Assembly: GCF_003060865.1 (NCBI RefSeq)
Contig: NZ_CP028919.1
Coordinates: 168,501 to 232,500, forward strand
Source of the DNA: Gemmobacter aquarius
GTDB taxonomy: Bacteria > Pseudomonadota > Alphaproteobacteria > Rhodobacterales > Rhodobacteraceae
Direction of reading: 5' to 3'
Length of the DNA: 64,000 bases
Below are positions 50,925 through 59,986 of the stretch, in pieces (within the stretch, counting starts at the first letter, position 1; each line of letters starts with the position of its first letter). Both the position numbers and the translations under genes were made by a program. Under the pieces are notes generated by a model. That model did not search any database. It saw only the letters and a program-made list of their open reading frames with translations, and was not told the DNA's origin.

Positions 50925-51499
50925 GCAAGGATCGCCGGATAAGGCAGGCCCAAGCGGGCTTCGGCGTGAAGGACGACGAGGGCTGCGGCGCGGGCATCCT
51001 CGCCCGCGTCGTGGTGGTCGAAGTGCAGGTTCAGTTGGCGCTTGAGGTGTGACAGGCCGTGGCCGCCATTGCCGATGAATTCGGGCCATGCGCGGCGGGC
51101 GATGGTGACGGAGTTGGACCAACTCCACGGCGGTGCGGGCAGGGTGGCGGCGGTGCAGGCCTGTTCCATGGCGCGTTTGTCGAAGCTGCTGTGCTGGATG
51201 AGGGGATGGGTTGACAGGAGCGGCGACAGGCGGGTGAAGGCGGTGGCGAAATCGGGGGCGGTGGCGACGTGATGGGGGCCGATGCCGTGCAGTTGGGTGT
51301 TGAAACCCGAGAAGTGGCAACGGGGGTTCACGTAGGTGGCGAAGGTTTCGATGCTGCCGTCATGCCGGACGCAGGCGATGCCGATCTGGCAGATGCTTGA
51401 TGCGTCACTGTTGGCGGTTTCGACATCGAGTGCGATGAAGCGGAAGCCTCCGGCCGGAAGGGGGGCTGTCAGGTGGTCGTGGCGGTTCGTCCAGTTCAT
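50921..51499 (-). CDS. DnaQ-like 3'-5' exonuclease (DEDDh)
   Basis: 192 residues from the ATG at 51499. The first acidic motif is FIALDVETANSD (Asp and Glu), the middle region HSSFDKRAMEQ supplies the second Asp, and HHDAGEDARAAALV provides the final His and Asp. WSWSNSVTIARRAWPE is typical of small DnaQ-like proteins related to the epsilon proofreading subunit but acting alone, probably on DNA or RNA ends. It has no link to the surrounding catabolic genes. It diverges from the flavoenzyme gene. Confidence 0.83.
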   Translation of the reverse strand: MNWTNRHDHLTAPLPAGGFRFIALDVETANSDASSICQIGIACVRHDGSIETFATYVNPRCHFSGFNTQLHGIGPHHVATAPDFATAFTRLSPLLSTHPLIQHSSFDKRAMEQACTAATLPAPPWSWSNSVTIARRAWPEFIGNGGHGLSHLKRQLNLHFDHHDAGEDARAAALVVLHAEARLGLPYPAILA

Positions 51500-51619
51500 T
51501 TCGTGCCCCTGCTGCCTGCGGTTGGTTTCGCATGGGGGCGGGGTGATTTCCAGCGGTGGATTTGGGGTTAACTGTGCGGGGGCGGCGTGGCAGGGTCGGG
51601 GTTCCGACAGGGGGATTTC

Positions 51620-53568
51620 ATGACTTTGACCCATCTTTTCCAGCCTTTGGTCCTGCGCGGGCGGGTGATACGCAATCGCATCTTGTCGACGGGGCATGAT
51701 ACCACGCTGCCGGTGGACGGGACGGTGAACGAGGCGTTGGTTGCCTATCACCGCGCGCGGGCGCGGGGCGGGGTGGGGTTGATCGTCACGCAGGTGGCGG
51801 GGGTGCATGAGACGGCGCGCTATACGTCGCATATGCTGATGGCGGTGGATGACGGGTGTATCGCGGGGTATGCGGCGCTGGCGCGGGCTTGTCATGACGA
51901 GGGGGCGGTGGTGGTGAGCCAGTTGTTCCATCCGGGGCGCGAGATCATGGAGAGCGGGGACGGGTTGCTGGCGGTGGCCTATGCACCGAGTGTCAGCCCA
52001 AACGAGCGGTTTCGGGTAATGCCGCGGGCCTTGGACGTGGCGATGATCGAGGAGATCGTGGCAGGATACGGCGGGGCTGCGCGGCGGATGAAGGCGGCGG
52101 GGCTGGACGGTGTGGAGTTCGTGGCGAGCCATGGCTATCTGCCGTCGCAGTTCCTGAACCCCCGCGTCAACCGGCGCGACGATGACTATGGCGGATCGTT
52201 CGAGAAGCGGCTGAAGTTCCTGCGCGACTGTCTGGAGGCGATGCGGGCTGCGGCGGGGGATGATTTCATCATCGGGCTGCGGATCAGTTCGGACGAGCGG
52301 GAAGAGGCAGGCTTGCAGGCGGACGAGGTGATCGGGGCCTGCACCGCGCTGGAGCCGCTGGTGGATTATGTGAACGTGACGGCGGGGACGAGTGCCACGC
52401 TGGGGGGCGCCATGCATATCGTGCCACCTATGGCTGTGGCGCATGGGTATCTGGCGGGCGAGGCGGGGCGGATCAAGGCGGCGCTTTCGGTGCCGGTGTT
52501 TGTGGCAGGACGGATCAACCAGCCGCAGGAGGCCGAGGCGATATTGGCGCGGGGCCAAGCCGACATGTGCGGGATGACGCGGGCGTTGATCTGTGACCCC
52601 GAGATGCCGGTGAAGGCCGAGGAGGGGCGGTTGGAGGATATCCGCGCCTGTATCGCCTGCAATCAGGCTTGCATCGGGCATTTCCATCGGGGGTTGCCGA
52701 TTTCCTGCATCCAGCATCCGGAAACGGGGCGGGAGTTGCGGTTCGGGTCGATTGGACGGGCGGACCGGCAGAAGCGGGTGATGGTGGTGGGTGGCGGGCC
52801 TGCGGGGATGAAGGCCGCGATCACGGCGGCCAAGCGGGGGCATGTGGTGACGCTATACGAGGCCGAGGCGCAGTTGGGCGGGCAGGCGCGGCTGGCGCAA
52901 CTGCTGCCACGGCGGGCGGAATTTGGCGGGATCATCACCAACCTGTCGCATGAGATGCAGTTGCAGCAGGTGCGCGTGGTCAAGGGGGTTCGGGTGGACC
53001 GTGCCTTGGTCGAGGCCGAGGCGCCGGATGCGGTGGTGATCGCCACGGGGGCGGTGCCCTTTGTGCCCGAGATGCCGGATGACGGGTCGGTTCAGGTGGC
53101 GACCGCGTGGCAGGTGCTGCGGCGTGAGGTTCGGCCGGGTGCGCGGGTGGTGGTGGCCGATTGGCGGGTGACTGGATCGGGCCGGGGATTGCCGAGCAGC
53201 TGGTGCGCGAGGGGTGTCAGGTGACGCTTGCGGTGACGGGGACACATGTGGGGGAAAGCCTGCCGCTGTACGTGCGCGACAATATCGCGGCGGAATTGCA
53301 CAGGCTGGGGGTGACGGTCACGCCCTATGCGCGGCTTTACGGGGTGGATGGCGGGGCGGTGTATTTGCAGCATTCGGCCAGCGGTGCGGCGATGCCGGTG
53401 GAAGGCGTGGATACGCTGGTGCTGTGCATGGGGCATCGGCCCGTGGACGGCTTGCAAGCCGAATTGCGCGGGCTGGGGGTCGAGGTGGTGATGGCAGGGG
53501 ATTGTCTGGCCCCGCGCACCGCCGAGGAGGCGGTGTTCGAGGGGTTGAAGGTGGCGGCGGGGCTTTAG
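51620..53568 (+). pseudogene. Old-yellow-enzyme/Fe-S flavoprotein, N-methylproline demethylase type; frameshift at 53163
   Basis: From the ATG at 51620: an OYE-type FMN barrel (FQPLVLRGRVIRNRILSTGHD, QLFHPGRE, GLDGVEFVASHGYLPSQFLNP), a [4Fe-4S] site with Cys344, 347, 351 and 363, then an FAD/NAD domain (VMVVGGGPAGMKAAITAA). The frame fails at 53163-53164; one extra G restores VADWAGDWIGPGIAEQLV and continues to 53568, giving 649 residues. This is the trimethylamine dehydrogenase/2,4-dienoyl-CoA reductase architecture. Beside hydroxyproline genes the likely role is demethylation of proline betaine, N-methylproline or hydroxyproline betaine; that assignment is inference. It ends 11 bp from the convergent epimerase. 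Confidence 0.75.
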
Positions 53569-53579
53569 GCCCCTGCCGT

Positions 53580-54580
53580 TCAGCGGACGACGAAGCCGTG
53601 GGCGAAGGGGTCGCGGTCGTCGATGAAGATGGTGTTGTAGCCGGTCATTCGTGCCCATCCGGCGATGGAGGGGATGATGGCGGGGCGGTCTGCGACTGAT
53701 GCTGCCGCTTCGACGCGGCCCTTGAAGATCGAGCCGATGATGCTTTCGTGGTGGAATTCGTCGCCCACGGCCAGTTTGCCCTTGGCGGCGAGTTGGGCCA
53801 TGCGGGCCGAGGTGCCGGTGCCGCAGGGGCTGCGGTCGATCGCCTTGTCGCCATAGAACACCGCGTTGCGGGCATGGGCGCCTGCGACGGTGGGCTTGCC
53901 CGTCCACTGGATGTGGCTGAGGCCGTTGATTGCGGCATGTTCGGGGTGGATGAAGTCGTATTTGGCGTTGAGCGCGGCGCGGAGTTTCTGGCTGAGGGCG
54001 ATGAGTTCGCCCGCCGTGTAGCTGGCCATATCGTCAAAGCAGGCTTGCGGTTCGACGATGGCGTAGAAGTTGCCGCCGTAGGCCACGTCGACCACCACTT
54101 CGCCCATGCCTTCGATGGTGGCCGTCAGGCCTTCGGCATGGAGGTAGGAGGGCACGTTGGTCAGGCGCACTTCCTCGACGAAGCGGCCTTCCTGACGGTA
54201 GGCGATGTCGACCTTGCCTGCGGGCGCGTCGATGGAGAGTTTGCCCGGTTCGCGCGGGGTGATGAGGCCGTTTTCGATACCCATGGTGATGGTGCCGATG
54301 GTGCCGTGGCCGCACATCGGCAGGCAGCCCGATGTTTCGATGAAAAGGACGGCGACATCGCAATCGGGGCGGGTCGGGGGTAGAGGATCGAGCCTGACAT
54401 CATGTCATGGCCGCGCGGTTCGAACATGAGGCCGGTGCGGACCCAGTCGAATTCACGCAGAAAATGGGCGCGGCGTTCGAGCATATTGGCGCCCTGAAGC
54501 CGTGGGCCCCCGCCTGACACAAGGCGGACGGGGTTGCCGCAGGTGTGACCATCGATGCAGGAGAAGGTGTGGAGGGCCAT
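53580..54580 (-). pseudogene. 4-hydroxyproline 2-epimerase, one frameshift (missing C at 54376-54380)
   Basis: From the ATG at 54580 the protein begins LHTFSCIDGHTCGNPVRLV, the proline-racemase-family start. The frame breaks in a five-base run at 54376-54380; one extra C gives LYPPTRPDCDVAVLFIE and leads into MCGHGTIG. The corrected length is 333 residues, exactly as expected. Catalytic bases are Cys90 (MCGHG) and Cys253 (DRSPCGTGTSA), the Cys/Cys pair of proline racemases and 4-hydroxyproline epimerases. It converts trans-4-hydroxy-L-proline to cis-4-hydroxy-D-proline, the first catabolic step. The start overlaps the stop of the dehydrogenase gene (TAATG). Confidence 0.85.
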
Positions 54581-55827
54581 TATGCGAAACCTTGGAAGCG
54601 TTGCGGGCTGAAGGGCGAGAGGTCCAGCGCGGGGGTGGCCCCTGTCACCAGATCGGCTATGAGGCGGGCGGTGCCTGCGCTTTGGGTCAGGCCGAGGTGG
54701 CCGTGGCCGAAGGCGTAGATGACGTTCGGGGTTGCCTTTGCGCGGCCGATGGCGGGCAGGCTGTCGGGGAGCGAGGGGCGGAAGCCCATCCATTGCGTGC
54801 CGCCCTGCGGGTTCAGGCCGGGGAGGAAGGTTTGGGCTTTCCGTAGCATCGAGTCGGCGCGTTTGTAATTGGGCGGGAGCGACAGGCCGCCGAGTTCGAC
54901 GGCACCGCCGACACGGATGCCGGTGGACAGGCGCGAGACGACGAAGCCGTGGCCGCCAAAGGTGATTTGCGTGCGGATGTCGAAAGCGTCGGCGGGCAGG
55001 GTGGTGTTGTAGCCGCGTTCGGTTTCGAGGGGGATCTTTTCGCCCAGCGTGCGGGCGAGGCGGTGCGAAAAGGCGCCAGCGGCGACGACGATGCGGCAGG
55101 CGTCGAGGGTCGTGCCGTCGGTGAAGGCAAGAGTCGCGCCGGTGTCGGTGGGGGTGATCGCTGCCGCGTCGGCGATACGAAGGGTGCCGCCGTTGGCGCG
55201 GAAGCGGGTGGCGAGGGCTTCGGTGTAGAGCTTGGGGTCGGCGATGGAATACCAGCCGGGGGTGAAGGTGCCGTGGGTGAAGCGGGGCGCGAGGCCGGGC
55301 TGCACATCTGCCATTTCGCCGGGGGTCATGTGCTGGAATTCGATGCCGTGATCGGTGCGGGCCTGCCAGCCCGGAAGCGAGGCGCGGAATTCGTCGGGGC
55401 CTTCGTAGACCTGAAGGTTGCCGCGTTTGGCGAGCATGTGGGCGGTGCCGGTGGCGGCGAGGAAGGGTTCGAGTTCGGCTTTCGACAGGTCCATCAGCGC
55501 GGTTTGCGCGGTGGTCGAGGCGGCGACGGCGCGGGGGGAACAGGCGCGCCAGAAGCGGAACATCCACGGCGCGATCTGCAGCGCATAGGCGGGCGGCACG
55601 CTGAGCGGGCCGAGCGGGTCGAGCAGCCAGCGCGGGGCCTTGCGAAGGATGCCCGGAGAGGCGAGGGGCAGGATATCGGTAAAGGCGAAGGCACCGGCAT
55701 TGCCCGCCGATGCGCCCGCGGCGGGGCCGCTGCGGTCGATCACGGTGACGGTAAGGCCGCGGGCTTGCAGGGCGAGGGCGGCGGACAGACCCACCACCCC
55801 CGCGCCGATGACGACGACGGTTGTCAT
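54580..55827 (-). CDS. FAD-dependent D-amino-acid (D-hydroxyproline) dehydrogenase
   Basis: 415 residues from the ATG at 55827. The DAO-fold FAD site is VVVIGAGVVGLSAALALQARG, followed by DRSGPAAGASAGNAG. The C-terminal region MGFRPSLPDSLPAIGRA and AFGHGHLGLTQSAGTARLIADLV is DadA-like. In hydroxyproline pathways such enzymes oxidise cis-4-hydroxy-D-proline to delta-1-pyrroline-4-hydroxy-2-carboxylate, with electrons going to the respiratory chain. The gene lies between the epimerase and the deaminase that precede and follow this step, with near-overlaps at both ends. Confidence 0.9.
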   Translation of the reverse strand: MTTVVVIGAGVVGLSAALALQARGLTVTVIDRSGPAAGASAGNAGAFAFTDILPLASPGILRKAPRWLLDPLGPLSVPPAYALQIAPWMFRFWRACSPRAVAASTTAQTALMDLSKAELEPFLAATGTAHMLAKRGNLQVYEGPDEFRASLPGWQARTDHGIEFQHMTPGEMADVQPGLAPRFTHGTFTPGWYSIADPKLYTEALATRFRANGGTLRIADAAAITPTDTGATLAFTDGTTLDACRIVVAAGAFSHRLARTLGEKIPLETERGYNTTLPADAFDIRTQITFGGHGFVVSRLSTGIRVGGAVELGGLSLPPNYKRADSMLRKAQTFLPGLNPQGGTQWMGFRPSLPDSLPAIGRAKATPNVIYAFGHGHLGLTQSAGTARLIADLVTGATPALDLSPFSPQRFQGFA

Positions 55828-55829
55828 GG

Positions 55830-56786
55830 TCAGGCGCTGTGCTTTGCGTCCAGTTTTGACGACCAGTCGGCATACCATGCCGAGAACAGCGCGAGTTGCT
55901 TTTCGATGAAGCCCTGCTGGCTGGACGAGAGCGCATCGGTATCGTTGAAGTGCAGTTTGTAGGCGGCGTCGCCACGGACGACGAGCATGTGTTTGAAGAA
56001 CAACACAAGGTCGGGGCCGGCATCGACTTCGGACAGGATCTGCATGGCGCTGTCGAGTTCATAGGCAAGGCGGCGGGCGGTGGCGTCGCCTGCGACGGCG
56101 GCTTTGCACAGTTTTGTCAGGTGCAGCACTTCGCGTGGCAGCACGTTGCCGATGCCGGTGATCGCGCCATCGGCGTTGCAATTGATGTAGCCGTGGTAGA
56201 CGGCGGTATCGACGCCGATCATCAGCTTGATGTCGTCGGAGCCCGAGGTGATTGCCTCACCCGCGTAGGAGAGGTCGGCGAAACCGCCGAATTCCTTGAA
56301 GCCGACAAGGTTGGCGTGTTCGGCGCGGATCTGGAAGAAAAGATCGGCCTTGGTCGAATAGCCGTAATATGGGCTGTTGTAGATGACGGCGGGCAGGTTC
56401 GGTGCGGCGGCGAGGATCGCCTTGAAATGGGCTTTCTGGGCGGCGGGGACGGTGCCGCGCGACAAAAGGCGGGGGATGACCATGAGGCCATGCGCGCCGA
56501 CCTTTTCAGCATGGGCGGCAAGGGCGGCAGCGGTGGCGGTGTTGACCGCACCTGTGCCGACGATGACTTTGATGCCAGCTTTCACAAGGCGTTCGACGCC
56601 CTCCATCCGCCATTCGTTGGTGAGAAGCGGCCAGTCGCCCATCGAGCCGCAGTAGACGACCGCCGACATGCCGAGGGAGACGAGTTCGCGGGCCTTTTCG
56701 ACAAGCTTGTCGAAATCGGGGGTGCGGTCTGCCTTGCAGGGGGTCATCAGCGCGGGGATCGTGCCGGTGAAGATGCTGGAATCCAT
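55830..56786 (-). CDS. DapA-family pyrroline-4-hydroxy-2-carboxylate deaminase
   Basis: 318 residues of the dihydrodipicolinate synthase/N-acetylneuraminate lyase fold. The Schiff-base lysine is Lys164 in LVGFKEFGG and the catalytic tyrosine is Tyr136 in AVIYNSPYYG. Context assigns it to the deaminase step that turns the cyclic imino acid into 2-oxoglutarate semialdehyde plus ammonia. The final dehydrogenase to 2-oxoglutarate is not in the window. It is the first gene of the leftward catabolic operon, diverging from the transporter across 282 bp with paired operator-like motifs. Confidence 0.9.
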   Translation of the reverse strand: MDSSIFTGTIPALMTPCKADRTPDFDKLVEKARELVSLGMSAVVYCGSMGDWPLLTNEWRMEGVERLVKAGIKVIVGTGAVNTATAAALAAHAEKVGAHGLMVIPRLLSRGTVPAAQKAHFKAILAAAPNLPAVIYNSPYYGYSTKADLFFQIRAEHANLVGFKEFGGFADLSYAGEAITSGSDDIKLMIGVDTAVYHGYINCNADGAITGIGNVLPREVLHLTKLCKAAVAGDATARRLAYELDSAMQILSEVDAGPDLVLFFKHMLVVRGDAAYKLHFNDTDALSSSQQGFIEKQLALFSAWYADWSSKLDAKHSA

Positions 56787-56874
56787 GGGACGTTCCTTTG
56801 CTAGGGCCTGTGCTAGGGGTCGAATCTGGTTGTTCGCCCCACCATAGGCAGAATCTTAGCCTTGTCGATAAAAA

Positions 56875-56891
56875 TTTTCAGATAAGAAAAA
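56875..56891. promoter_or_regulatory. Operator-like motif copy 1
   Basis: TTTTCAGATAAGAAAAA, matching copy 2 at 15 of 17 positions. It lies 89 bp before the deaminase start on the leftward side of the divergent region. Confidence 0.45.
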
Positions 56892-56976
56892 TAGCGTGCC
56901 GTTAGTGTCGTGGGGTCGCCGTTCGGATTGCGGTCTGGTCGGAGCGACGGGCTTGGCTGCTTGCACTACAGCGCCG

Positions 56977-57000
56977 ACTTTTTTCATATAATAAAAAAGT
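56977..57000. promoter_or_regulatory. AT-rich palindrome, operator-like motif copy 2
   Basis: ACTTTTTT-N8-AAAAAAGT, perfect 8-bp arms; its centre TTTTCATATAATAAAAA (56981-56997) repeats copy 1. It lies about 70 bp before the binding-protein gene. Possible site for the XRE-cupin regulator at 62.1 kb. Confidence 0.5.
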
Positions 57001-57068
57001 TTTGCCAAACTGCAAAACGCATGACACGATGGGAAAGGAAAAAGCCGAATCAACAGGGAGACTCGACC

Positions 57069-57866
57069 ATGAAAACCTTGATTACTGCTGCTGTTTTGCT
57101 GGTATCCGCGGGTGCGGCGCAGGCCGACAAGCTGGACGATATCATTTCGTCGGGCACGCTGCGTTGCGCGGTCGTGCTGGACTTTCCGCCCATGGGCTTT
57201 CGCGACGAAAGCAACAATCCGCAGGGCTTTGACGTCGATTACTGCAACGATCTGGCCGCCGCGCTTGGCGTGACCGCCGAGATCGTGGAAACCCCGTTCC
57301 CCGAGCGGATTCCGGCGCTGATGTCGGGCCGTGTGGATGTGGGTGTGGCTTCGACCTCGGATACGCTGGAGCGGGCGAAGACCGTGGGTTTCAGCATTCC
57401 CTACTTTGCCTTCGAGATGGCCGTGACCGCGAACGACAAGTCGGGGATCACGTCTTATGACACGATGAAGGGCAAGGTCGTGGGTGCGGTTGCGGGCACC
57501 TATGAGGCGATTGCGCTGGAAGAGCAGGTCAAGGCCTGGGGCGAGGGCGAGTTCCGCCCCTACCAGACGCAGGCGGATGTGTTCCTCGCGCTGAGCCAAG
57601 GGCAGTTGGACGGGACGGTTTCGACATCAACCGTGGCGCAGGCCAATGTGAAGTCGGGCAACTATCCGGGCATCGCGGTCATGGGCAAGGCGCCGTTCGA
57701 CACCGACTATGTCGCGCTGTTCACCAACCGCGAGGAATACGGCCTGATCAACTACCTTGATCTGTTCGTGAACCAGCAGGTCCGCACGGGCCGTTATGAC
57801 GAGCTGTACGAAAAGTGGGTCGGTGGCGAAGTTCCGAGCCTGTTGGTCCCGAACTCGTATCGCTGA
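57069..57866 (+). CDS. Amino-acid ABC transporter substrate-binding protein
   Basis: 265 residues from the ATG at 57069, with a signal peptide (residues 1-19, ending GAAQA). The mature protein has the polar amino-acid binding fold: LDDIISSGTLRCAVVLDFPPMGF, the signature GFDVDYCNDLAAALG, LMSGRVDVGVASTS and VGAVAGTYEAI. It probably binds hydroxyproline, proline or a betaine, judging by the neighbours. A hairpin follows, likely setting higher expression than the permeases. Confidence 0.9.
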   Translation: MKTLITAAVLLVSAGAAQADKLDDIISSGTLRCAVVLDFPPMGFRDESNNPQGFDVDYCNDLAAALGVTAEIVETPFPERIPALMSGRVDVGVASTSDTLERAKTVGFSIPYFAFEMAVTANDKSGITSYDTMKGKVVGAVAGTYEAIALEEQVKAWGEGEFRPYQTQADVFLALSQGQLDGTVSTSTVAQANVKSGNYPGIAVMGKAPFDTDYVALFTNREEYGLINYLDLFVNQQVRTGRYDELYEKWVGGEVPSLLVPNSYR

Positions 57867-57873
57867 TAGCATC

Positions 57874-57907
57874 GGGGGTGCGCGCTATGGCGCGCATCCC
57901 CTTTTTT
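57874..57907 (+). terminator. Intercistronic hairpin after the binding-protein gene
   Basis: A 12-bp stem (57874-57885 with 57890-57901, one G-T pair), a 4-base loop and a T-run. It can act as a partial terminator or a 3' stabiliser of the binding-protein message. Confidence 0.75.
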
Positions 57908-57927
57908 AACGCCGGCACGAGGCGCCC

Positions 57928-58593
57928 ATGTTCTCTTATACATTCCAGTGGAAGCAGGCTTTTGCCAGACTTCCCGAGATGCTTGACGGCGCGCGTGTCA
58001 CCGTCGAGATCGCGCTGTTGTCGATGGCGATCGGGATCGTGCTGGCCGTGCTGCTGACCGGATGCCGCCTTTCGGGCAACCGCGTGCTGATGGCGGTTTC
58101 GACGACATGGGTGGAACTGGCGCGGAACACTCCGGCGCTGTTCCAGATTTACATGGCGCATTTCGGGGTGGCGAGTTTCGGCATCCATTTCAGCCCCTTT
58201 GTGTCGCTGTTGATCGGGATTACGTTCAACAACGCGGGCTATCTGTCAGAGAATTTCAGGGGCGCGTTGAAGGCGATACCCGATACGCAGACGCGGTCGG
58301 CGCGGTCGCTGGGGATGACACCCATTCAGGCGTTCGGCTATGTGGTGATGCCACAGATGTTGCGGATTTCGTTCCTGCCGATGACGAACCAGATGGTCTG
58401 GGCGATCCTGATGACGTCGCTTGGGGTGACGGTGGGGATGAATTTCGACCTTTACGGCGTGACGCAGGATCTGAACGCGCTGACGTTCCGGACGTTCGAG
58501 TTGTTCGCGCTGGCGGCGGTGATCTTTTACGTGATCACCAAGATCATCCAGATCGGTGCGCGACTGATCGCAAGCCGCCTGTTCCGGTATTGA
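57928..58593 (+). CDS. Amino-acid ABC transporter permease 1
   Basis: 221 residues with about five membrane spans. The HisMQ-type start RLPEMLDGARVTVEIALLSM and the EAA loop NNAGYLSENFRGALKAIPDTQTRSARSLGMTPIQAF are clear. It should pair with the next permease to form a heterodimeric channel for the polar amino-acid importer. Confidence 0.9.
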   Translation: MFSYTFQWKQAFARLPEMLDGARVTVEIALLSMAIGIVLAVLLTGCRLSGNRVLMAVSTTWVELARNTPALFQIYMAHFGVASFGIHFSPFVSLLIGITFNNAGYLSENFRGALKAIPDTQTRSARSLGMTPIQAFGYVVMPQMLRISFLPMTNQMVWAILMTSLGVTVGMNFDLYGVTQDLNALTFRTFELFALAAVIFYVITKIIQIGARLIASRLFRY

Positions 58594-58599
58594 GGGGGG

Positions 58600-59259
58600 A
58601 TGGCGATGTTCGATACCGCGCTGACCGCGAAGGATATGGTTTTTCTGGCCCAAGGGGCCGGGGTCACGCTGCTGGTGACGGCGATTGCGGTGGTGCTGGG
58701 GACCGCGCTTGGCATCGTCTTCGGGATCTTCCGCTTTCAGGTCGGGCCGTGGTGGGCGGCACCGCTAACGTTCGTGCTGGATGTGTCGCGGTCTATTCCG
58801 CTGTTGATCCAGCTTGTGCTGGCCAATGCTTTCATGGGCGTGGTGCTTAAGCTGAAGATGTCGGGCTTTACGGTCGCCTGCGGGGTGCTGACGCTATACA
58901 CCGCCGCCTATTGCGCCGAGATCGTGCGCGGGGCGGTCGAAGCGGTGCCAAGCACCACGCGGCGGGCGGCGCGGTCGCTGGGGCTGAGTTGGACGCAGGA
59001 CATGACCTATATCGTGCTGCCGCTGGCCACGCGGGTGGCGCTGCCGTCGTGGATCGGGCTGGCGCTGGGGGTGATGAAGGATTCGGCGCTGGTCTATATC
59101 GTGCAGGTGACCGAACTGCTGAAATCGACGCAGATCCTGATCACGCGCCTGCAAGAGCCGCTGCTTTTGTTGATGATCTGCGGCGCTTTCTACTTTGTCA
59201 TCAGCTTCCCTATCGCCCGTTTCGGCGGGTATCTCGAAAAACGGTGGTCCAATGATTGA
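58600..59259 (+). CDS. Amino-acid ABC transporter permease 2
   Basis: 219 residues with five spans. The start FLAQGAGVTLLVTAIAVVLG and the EAA loop YCAEIVRGAVEAVPSTTRRAARSLGLSW are typical HisM-type features. An ATG at 58606 is also possible. It follows the first permease by 6 bp, and its stop overlaps the ATPase start by 8 nt. Confidence 0.9.
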   Translation: MAMFDTALTAKDMVFLAQGAGVTLLVTAIAVVLGTALGIVFGIFRFQVGPWWAAPLTFVLDVSRSIPLLIQLVLANAFMGVVLKLKMSGFTVACGVLTLYTAAYCAEIVRGAVEAVPSTTRRAARSLGLSWTQDMTYIVLPLATRVALPSWIGLALGVMKDSALVYIVQVTELLKSTQILITRLQEPLLLLMICGAFYFVISFPIARFGGYLEKRWSND

Positions 59260-59977
59260 GATCGAAAACGTCCGCAAATCCTTTGGTCCGTTGCAGGTGC
59301 TGAAGGGCATCGACCTGACGGTGCAAAAGGGGGAGGTGCTGACGATCATCGGCGGGTCGGGGTCGGGTAAATCGACGCTGCTGACCTGTATCAACGGGTT
59401 GGAGCCTATCGATTCAGGCCGGATCAAGGTGGACGGGACCGAGGTGCATGCCAAGGGCACCGACCTGAACAAGCTGCGCCAGAAGCTGGGGATCGTGTTC
59501 CAGCAGTGGAATGCGTTTCCGCATCTGACGGTGCGGGAAAACGTGATGCTGGCGCCGCGCAAGGTGTTGGGGATCGGCAAGGACGAGGCGGCGGCGATTG
59601 CGGAAAAGCAGCTGTCGCATGTGGGGCTGGGCGACAAGCTGGACGTCTATCCGTCGCGGCTTTCGGGCGGGCAGCAGCAGCGGATGGCGATTGCGCGGGC
59701 GCTTGCGATGTCGCCCGGATACATGCTGTTCGACGAGGTGACCTCGGCGCTGGACCCGCAACTGGTGGGCGAGGTGCTGGATACACTGCGGATGCTGGCG
59801 TCCGAAGGGATGACGATGATCTGCGTGACGCACGAGATGAAGTTCGCGCGCGAGGTTTCGGATCGGGTGGCGTTTTTCTCGAAGGGTGTGATGGCCGAGA
59901 TTGGCGTGCCGGGGCAGATTTTCGATGCGCCCCAAAACCCCGAGACGGCGGCTTTCGTCCAGATGACTCAGCACTGA
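59252..59977 (+). CDS. Amino-acid ABC transporter ATPase
   Basis: 241 residues. Walker A GGSGSGKST, Q-loop VFQQWNAFPHLTV, signature RLSGGQQQRMAIARAL, Walker B YMLFDEVTSALDP and His-switch CVTHEM are all intact, as in GlnQ/HisP. It powers the two permeases encoded just upstream. Confidence 0.95.
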   Translation: MIEIENVRKSFGPLQVLKGIDLTVQKGEVLTIIGGSGSGKSTLLTCINGLEPIDSGRIKVDGTEVHAKGTDLNKLRQKLGIVFQQWNAFPHLTVRENVMLAPRKVLGIGKDEAAAIAEKQLSHVGLGDKLDVYPSRLSGGQQQRMAIARALAMSPGYMLFDEVTSALDPQLVGEVLDTLRMLASEGMTMICVTHEMKFAREVSDRVAFFSKGVMAEIGVPGQIFDAPQNPETAAFVQMTQH

Positions 59978-59986
59978 GGGATTAAC

